Source of the DNA: Heliocybe sulcata
Taxonomy: Eukaryota; Basidiomycota; Agaricomycetes; Gloeophyllales; Gloeophyllaceae
Direction: 5' to 3'
NCBI GenBank assembly: GCA_004369045.1
Contig: ML213507.1
Coordinates: forward strand, 1,181,324-1,245,323
Length of the DNA stretch: 64,000 nt
Numbering within the stretch: the first letter of the stretch is position 1; each line of letters starts with the position of its first letter. Made by a program: the position numbers and the translations under genes. Positions 58,577-64,000 of this stretch are shown here, piece by piece. The notes beneath the pieces are model-generated. The model did not search any database and was not told the origin of the DNA. It saw only the letters and a program-made list of their open reading frames with translations.

Positions 58577-61500
58577 CTAGAACTCATCCGCAGCGTTGAA
58601 GTTGGATTTCTTTCGACCCCGCTTGCTGGCTCCCTTGCCAGCCCCTCTTGATGACCCACCACGACTGCCTCGGCCTCGTTTTGCGCCTCTTGTTCCGACG
58701 GCTGGCCGTTTATTGGGGCGTTCGCCGTTTGGACAGGCTGGACGACGTCCGTCAAGACCATTATAGCCCCTCTCTCAATAAACACGCACCATTACTGTAA
58801 TGTCCAGGCTCCCCGCACTTGAAGCATTCGCCGACCGGTGCTGGCCCTGCCTTGGTTTTAGATCCACCGACTGCTTGGGGACAGGCTGATGGCAAAGAGC
58901 TTCGTCGGTATTTAGATGAAATGTATACGTAAGACGCACTCACCGTTGCTGAAATGACCTTCCTCTCCGCATTTAAAGCATGTCCCTGTCACATTCGTGT
59001 TTGTTCTGGACCCGAAGCTGCTGGACTTCTGCGGTTGATTGTTTGTGCAGGCTGCGAGTACACCATGGTCAGTACTTTATCCTATCTGAAGAACTACATC
59101 CAGCTACCACTAGCCCAATGGCCGGTCTGACCGCACTGTTGAGGTGAAAACTCAGAATGAACGCCAAGAAGCTCCGCCAGTTGGCGTACCTTATAGCAAG
59201 TATCTGAGGGCTGACCACTCGATTGGCTCCGGCTTAATGGGGTACTAGTTGCGCCATCTTGCTCTGCCCATTCAAAGAAACTACACTGAGCCTTCTTAGA
59301 ATTAGGACAAGTCCAGAATTGCTTCCCCAGAGTTGCCCCTTCTTTCGTCACCGTCCGGAGGACGGCGGTCAAGTCGCACAAACAACGTTTCGGCAATTCA
59401 GAACTTCGAGCAGCGAGGTCCTATGAAACCCTCAGATTAGTGTCTCAAGGCAAGCTTTGTTAGGACAGCTCACCGATTGCACAGGAGGAGACCTCTTAGT
59501 CGGAATGGCTTTTGGTGGCGGTGGCGGCAGAGGAGCATTAGGGGCGGGTTGCGAAGACGGGCCATCAATCCACTCGAAGAAACCGCATCCATCCTGCTCA
59601 TCCACCCCGCACGTCCAATACCGTCGTCCATTGTTGGGTGCTCTAGTAGAAGCACGTTCTACGGCAGATGCGCCGCAATGGCATTCCTGGTCTGAGGACG
59701 GCGGGCGAGGTCGAGAATGTGGGGCTGGAGGCGGAGCGTATCCTGTAAAAAGGGTCAGCATGTTGCTACGCGAGATTGTATTTGCCGTGCCATTGTTATT
59801 TGAGTCAGCGTTGTGAGATGTTCCTGCGCCTCGCCCTGGACCGGGGCCGCCTCCATGGCCGCCTCGGGAGCTTCGAGGAGCCGAGGAATTATCCCGACCT
59901 CGGGGCGCGCCACGGCCTCGACCACCTCTCCCACCAGGACCATCCGCATCGCCGCCACCGCCGCCGCCCCCCCTTCCACCACCGCGCCCGGCGCCCTGCA
60001 CGTCAGCACCATTTCCGTTCCCGTGTAAGCGTGTGCGGACACTCTAGGATTATGCGTAGGTCTCTGCGGTAGCGTGTTGCATTAAGGAAAAGACGCACCT
60101 GGACGACCTTGTCAAACTCCCGCTTGGCCTTGATGAACATGTCCTTGTACTGATCGATACTTTCCACCAACATGTCGTTCTTCGTCTTTGTACCTTCGCA
60201 AACTTGCACCATGCTTCGTTCCGTCTGACAATCAAGACCGGCATAAGCAGCATATATCACTCTGTTAGAGGTCGCAACTTACTTCCCGCCGAAGCTGAGG
60301 CTTGCTAAGACTGCGTTCGAAGCCTATTTCATTGTACCCTTCGATCAAGCCGATCCCAAGCGTAGAGGGTACCAAATACTTGGTTTGACCCTCATGACGC
60401 TCGATCACGTATTCACGCTTGACTATAGTGTCGATGTGCTGGGCAATAGTCGCGTCCGTACCTGTATTCAGGCCGTAACGTACCCACAATGAGCTTGTGT
60501 CATGATCGACAAACATCGCACTTACCAATCCCGTTCTTGTCCATGAGCGTGACCAGATCCGCCTCGGTTAGCAACGAAGGACTCGTTGTCTCTCCCTCTT
60601 TCATCTCACATACTGATGGCATAAGCTGCTGGCCTTCGACGAAATCTGGTATCTGTTTGCTATTCCACTTGTCGTACGGATACACCTCCAAATAGTTTCG
60701 CTCGAGCACAATCAGACCTGTCCCAGACATCATAAGGCTCTGGATTACTTAAGAAACCCAGAAGACAAACCTGTTGCTGAGAACTCTTCCCCTCCACATG
60801 TGACCTCGACGGTCGTCTCGAATCCGACCGCATCCTTTGAGCAGCATGCAAGGAAACGCCGGGTGATGAACTCGTACACTTTCTTCTCGTTGCCTGCCAG
60901 ATTTCCAGCATGGGCGGTAGGGTGGATCGGGGGATGAGCCTTGTCGTTGTTCTTTCCCTTCCGAGGAGAACTGAAACCACCCTGCTGAAGACTAACGTCG
61001 ACGTCAGGTAGGGGGTGTTGTGAGACCACTCGCCCGCTTACGATGCTGCGAAGTTACCCCATGCACCGTCGGCTGTCTGCTTCTGGATCAGAGACATGAA
61101 GTCAAACTGAGGGTCGAACTGATCGGTCTCGGTACGCGGATATGAGAGGAATCCTCCTTGATAGAGCTTTTCAGCAATCTGCACGTACGATATGTTAACG
61201 GAAGAGAAAATGGAGTGGCATAAAGAAGGCATACGTCCAGTACGGCCTTGGGAGCCAACTTCAGTAATCGGGAGCCCGCTTTCTGGAGCTCAACCGTAGT
61301 CAGAGGCAGAGGCTTCCTGGTCAGGATCAGTAAGCGGTATCAATACAATGAAAGGATCTCTAACCATTTCTTTGCTTGCTTTTTGTTGACCTTGCGAACC
61401 ACGACCTGCGGGTCCTCCATGACGCCCTCGTACAGCGCAAAGACGACATCAGCCTCGAACAGATGGCCTCGCTTCCATGTAAACACTGTTTCTGTTTGCT

Positions 61501-62392
61501 CATCTGAGATCTCAGCTGGAGGCGACAACAGGCTCAGGTGAATATAATAAAACGTCTCGGGGACAAACGCCTTGACTTGATTATATCGCGCTACGACGAA
61601 TCCCAGAGTTGGGAACTGGCAAGGGCCTCAGGGAGAGTCAACAAGCGTAATAAAAGCGGGAGTCAGGAACACTGTACCATATGATACAAGGCCCTCCAGG
61701 TCGCCTTGGAGTCTCGCCTGGAGCGTCAACGTCTGAAATCTGGTGAACGCCGCTCCGATTCGCAAGTCCAGTTCCGTGCGTGCGTCAACAGCGTATGCTT
61801 GGGCCATATCGAGCTCGCCTGGGTGTTGTGCTGCATTATGGATCTGCCTATAAGAAGCTTGGCATTAGCTTGTGATGAGAATGGCGAGAACACTTACTGA
61901 GCAATGATAGCACTGAATCTGGCTCTCTTCACGACGATATTCCGGTTAGCACGTCGACAAATACTCGCAATCTCAGCACCGATGTTTTCCCCTTCTCTAT
62001 CGCAATCAGTCCAGATCATGAGCATCTGTGCCCGCTTGGCCTCGTTGATAAGATTGCACTCAATGGTCTTTTTGTCCTTTGCAACTTCTGCGTAAACAGG
62101 AGCCTCAAATAAGTCGAATGGGTCGCATGAGTTCCATTTTGCATGCGCAGCATCGAAGTCGTGAGAGAGCAAATGGCCGGAGACGGCGGTTACTGTGAAT
62201 CGTGCCCGGGTCTGAGGATAGTCGAAGACGAAGTTTCTTATGTATTGATTTCCGGTTGGTCTCTGAGCGAAAATATTTAGCAGATGTTTGAGATACGAAT
62301 CTGCATCTTACTGTCTCAAATTGCCCTCCTGACAGGATCTGGCTGATAGATCGCGCTATTGAAGGCTTCTCTGCGACACATAGGACGTTCAT
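58577..62392 (-). CDS. TOP3: DNA topoisomerase III (type IA) with C-terminal zinc-finger array
   Basis: Single-strand-passing topoisomerase that, with an RecQ helicase and Rmi1, dissolves recombination intermediates. ATG 62392 gives MNVLCVAEKPSIARSIS. The TOPRIM acidic cluster is IWTDCDREGENIGAEI. The catalytic Tyr is in GFLSYPRTETDQF (61142-61140). Other family blocks are PCQFPTLGFVVARY, NDKAHPPIHPT, GTDATIAQHI and LVPSTLGIGLIEGY. After the core comes a Gly/Arg-rich stretch (about 60000-59800), then two GRF-type zinc fingers (CHCGASAVERAS to GCGFFEW, and RCLCDLTAVLRTV to CSFFEW). Small exons with CCHC knuckles (CFKCGEPGHYSNG) follow, then a basic tail ending NFNAADEF at 58577. More than 14 short introns. 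Animal TOP3A has similar GRF and CCHC ends. Confidence 0.95.
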
Positions 62393-62869
62393 GTATGATG
62401 GATTACTGCAGTAACTTTCGTCGTACAGAGATAATAAGAAAGTCTGGCCGACAGCTATAGCGATGTAGCCCAAGAGAAGACGGACAGTCGCAGGTAGTAA
62501 GAAAGCGAGAACCGCGACGCGACGCGGCGTCGGAAAAACACGTGATTCGTGTCACAATTCGCAGTCACCGTGCTGCGCCACCGCGCTCGCGGAAACTGTC
62601 GTCCTATTTCCTGCATACAGCAAGGACAAGAATATCACGACTATGCAGAGAATCATGCTATACCGAGAACTGCTAGAGGACTTCTGAACTGCTAGAGGAC
62701 TTCTGTTCGATGAAGTCTGCGAGGCTCCCACAGGTTGAACACTAGGTACCGCCGGGATGTCCACTGCAGGCAGCAGCTAGGGAGGTGTTTGGTAAGTGCT
62801 AACAACTCTCGCAGGCAACAGTTCCCTAACGAAACGTACCATGAGATGACATGTTTCGCACATCTCAAA
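62393..62869. other. Intergenic region upstream of TOP3
   Basis: Contains the TOP3 promoter. A minus-strand open frame from about 62764 to 62552 has no ATG at its start, but it encodes a hydrophobic stretch (YSMILCIVVIFLSLLYAG) followed by an NRT site. It could be a terminal exon of something unrecognised, or chance. Confidence 0.35.
62667..62704. repeat. 19-bp tandem repeat, two copies
   Basis: GAACTGCTAGAGGACTTCT occurs twice back to back at 62667-62685 and 62686-62704, without mismatch. Confidence 0.9.
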
Positions 62870-63807
62870 TCAATGAGCAACGTTCTTAACCAAGGGCAAG
62901 AGGAATTTCTGTGCTTGGAGCGCGATCTTCGCTCCCTCGTGGCCCACACCTGGTACAATATCGAGCACGCCGTTTATGCCCAATTTTTTCCACGCATCTC
63001 GCAGGGCGGTTATCCTATCAATCCTGTTCCCTCCTCCAGCCGCTTCGGGACCCAGCTTGTCTCTGAGCGCTGACGTCTCTATGTCGCTTTCTCCGACGAC
63101 AAACTGCACGGGTACTTTTGCCATAGCCGCGAAGTCCGGAACGTGATTTTGGCCAGGTTGATCCGGAACGTCAAATACTTCGTTGATGTCCGAGATCCCT
63201 TCAGGCCAGGGGCGGTCTGCTCGCGGCAGAGTAATACTCCCAGGAGATCCGATCGAAATGCCTAGGAGCAACTGAGGATACAGGTAGAAGAACCTGTGGC
63301 AGAATTGGCCTCCCGCGCTGACTCCGTGCATGAAGAACCTGTCCTTCCGGACGCGCCATATGCAGGACGCTTGCTCGATCATCGACAAGAGAATTAGATC
63401 GAAGCGGATGTCGTGGTATATCAGCGCCTTGTAATTGTGGAGATCTGCAGTTCATTCTGAAGGATTATTCCCAACAGACTAAGGAGGACGGATTTACCGG
63501 TGATGTCTATTATTCCACAGGGAAACAAGGGTGCGAGCACGACGCATCCGCACTCCTCCGCGAAATCTATCATGGTCCTCAGGTGCGGATTTCGTGTGCC
63601 CCCATGGATTAGCACCAGTAGGGGTAGCTCAGGTCCGTCGAAGCTGTGACATTTTGGTACGTAGGCTGTGAAGGAGAATCGTTGGTCTATCACGCAAGCC
63701 ACCACGGGAGTCTTGCCCGTCAGTATCCTGATTTCAAGCCTTTCCTTCGGCATCTCAGTCAGCCTATCCCTCCATGCTTGTAGCGTCTTAATCTGATCCT
63801 CGTTCAT
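62870..63807 (-). CDS. Alpha/beta hydrolase, esterase-like
   Basis: Two exons. The first runs from ATG 63807 (MNEDQIKTLQAWRDRL) to IIDITG near 63498. The second starts DLHNYKALIYHDIRFD near 63448 and ends at 62870. The fold is shown by LPLLVLIHGGTRN (oxyanion region), the nucleophile elbow GVSAGGQFC, the acid in FVVGESDIET and the catalytic His in IVPGVGHEG, in the proper order and spacing. It resembles small intracellular serine hydrolases of the PHB-depolymerase or dienelactone-hydrolase type. There is no signal peptide. The substrate cannot be told from sequence. Confidence 0.9.
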
Positions 63808-64000
63808 TGCGTAGGTGATAAGGATGACGGGAGAGGGTAGAGTTGCTATTGCAAGGCCTCACGATGGGGCGTGATACGCTTCTCTCTCCAAAGAAGGTAA
63901 CATCCTCCGGGCGTCTTTCGTGGCGTCCGACCATCCTCACAATATTCATAGCAGGATCTCATAAAGCATTGCAGGACTGAGCTGACCTTCTCATGGAGAA

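Noticed and set aside
1-64000. CRISPR arrays, bacterial operons, retroelements or other virus-like elements
   Set aside because: No regular spaced repeats and no reverse transcriptase, integrase or capsid-like frames were recognised. The genes are intron-rich and eukaryotic.

Overview
The window looks like a piece of nuclear genome from an Agaricomycete (mushroom or polypore type basidiomycete). Genes are dense and lie on both strands. They are cut by many 40-70 nt GT-AG introns, coding DNA is GC-rich, and the gene families are typically fungal (TAF12, Get1, AFG1, Rse1/SF3B3, fungal Ohr, Smr proteins, expanded orphan GPCRs). All calls come from reading translations by eye; no database search was possible.

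Layout. 0.7-0.9 kb: a U6 snRNA. 1.0-5.0 kb: two divergent paralogous seven-transmembrane receptors. 5.8-8.1 kb: a long low-complexity protein ending in an HSP20/alpha-crystallin domain. 8.1-10.5 kb: gene-poor. 10.5-11.3 kb: two abutting TA-flanked MITEs. 11.7-14.0 kb: the mitochondrial ATPase AFG1. 14.2-15.6 kb: an F-box-like protein, head to head with SF3B3/RSE1 (15.8-20.2 kb). 20.5-22.5 kb: tandem Ohr hydroperoxide reductases. 22.7-24.4 kb: a PAQR/IZH receptor. 24.8-25.5 kb: an AT-rich island. 25.8-27.2 kb: a conserved fungal membrane protein. 27.6-28.6 kb: peptidyl-tRNA hydrolase fused to zinc fingers. 29.1-32.8 kb: a GH92 alpha-mannosidase.

32.9-35.3 kb: a membrane protein with a DUF1771-Smr tail. 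35.6-37.1 kb: TAF12. 37.2-37.5 kb: a duplicated promoter segment. 37.8-39.1 kb: a second F-box-like gene. 40.1-41.8 kb: an Smr-less paralog of the 33-kb gene. 42.4-43.6 kb: a kinase-like protein. 44.2-45.7 kb: NKAP. 45.9-46.5 kb: an ER FKBP. 47.3-49.2 kb: malate synthase. 50.0-50.8 kb: GET1. 51.8-52.1 kb: ribosomal protein eL39, in four tiny exons. 54.0-58.4 kb: two more receptors of the same family. 58.6-62.4 kb: DNA topoisomerase III. 62.9-63.8 kb: an alpha/beta hydrolase.

The genes do not form an obvious metabolic cluster. Housekeeping functions (splicing: U6, SF3B3, NKAP; transcription: TAF12; translation: eL39, Pth; membrane insertion: GET1; genome stability: TOP3; glyoxylate cycle: malate synthase) alternate with lineage-specific families. 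The most striking theme is local paralogy: four GPCRs, two Ohr, two F-box-like and two membrane/Smr-related genes within 64 kb. The most unusual single items are the Pth-zinc finger fusion, the membrane-DUF1771-Smr protein with an acidic decapeptide repeat, and the pair of MITEs that share one TA dinucleotide.
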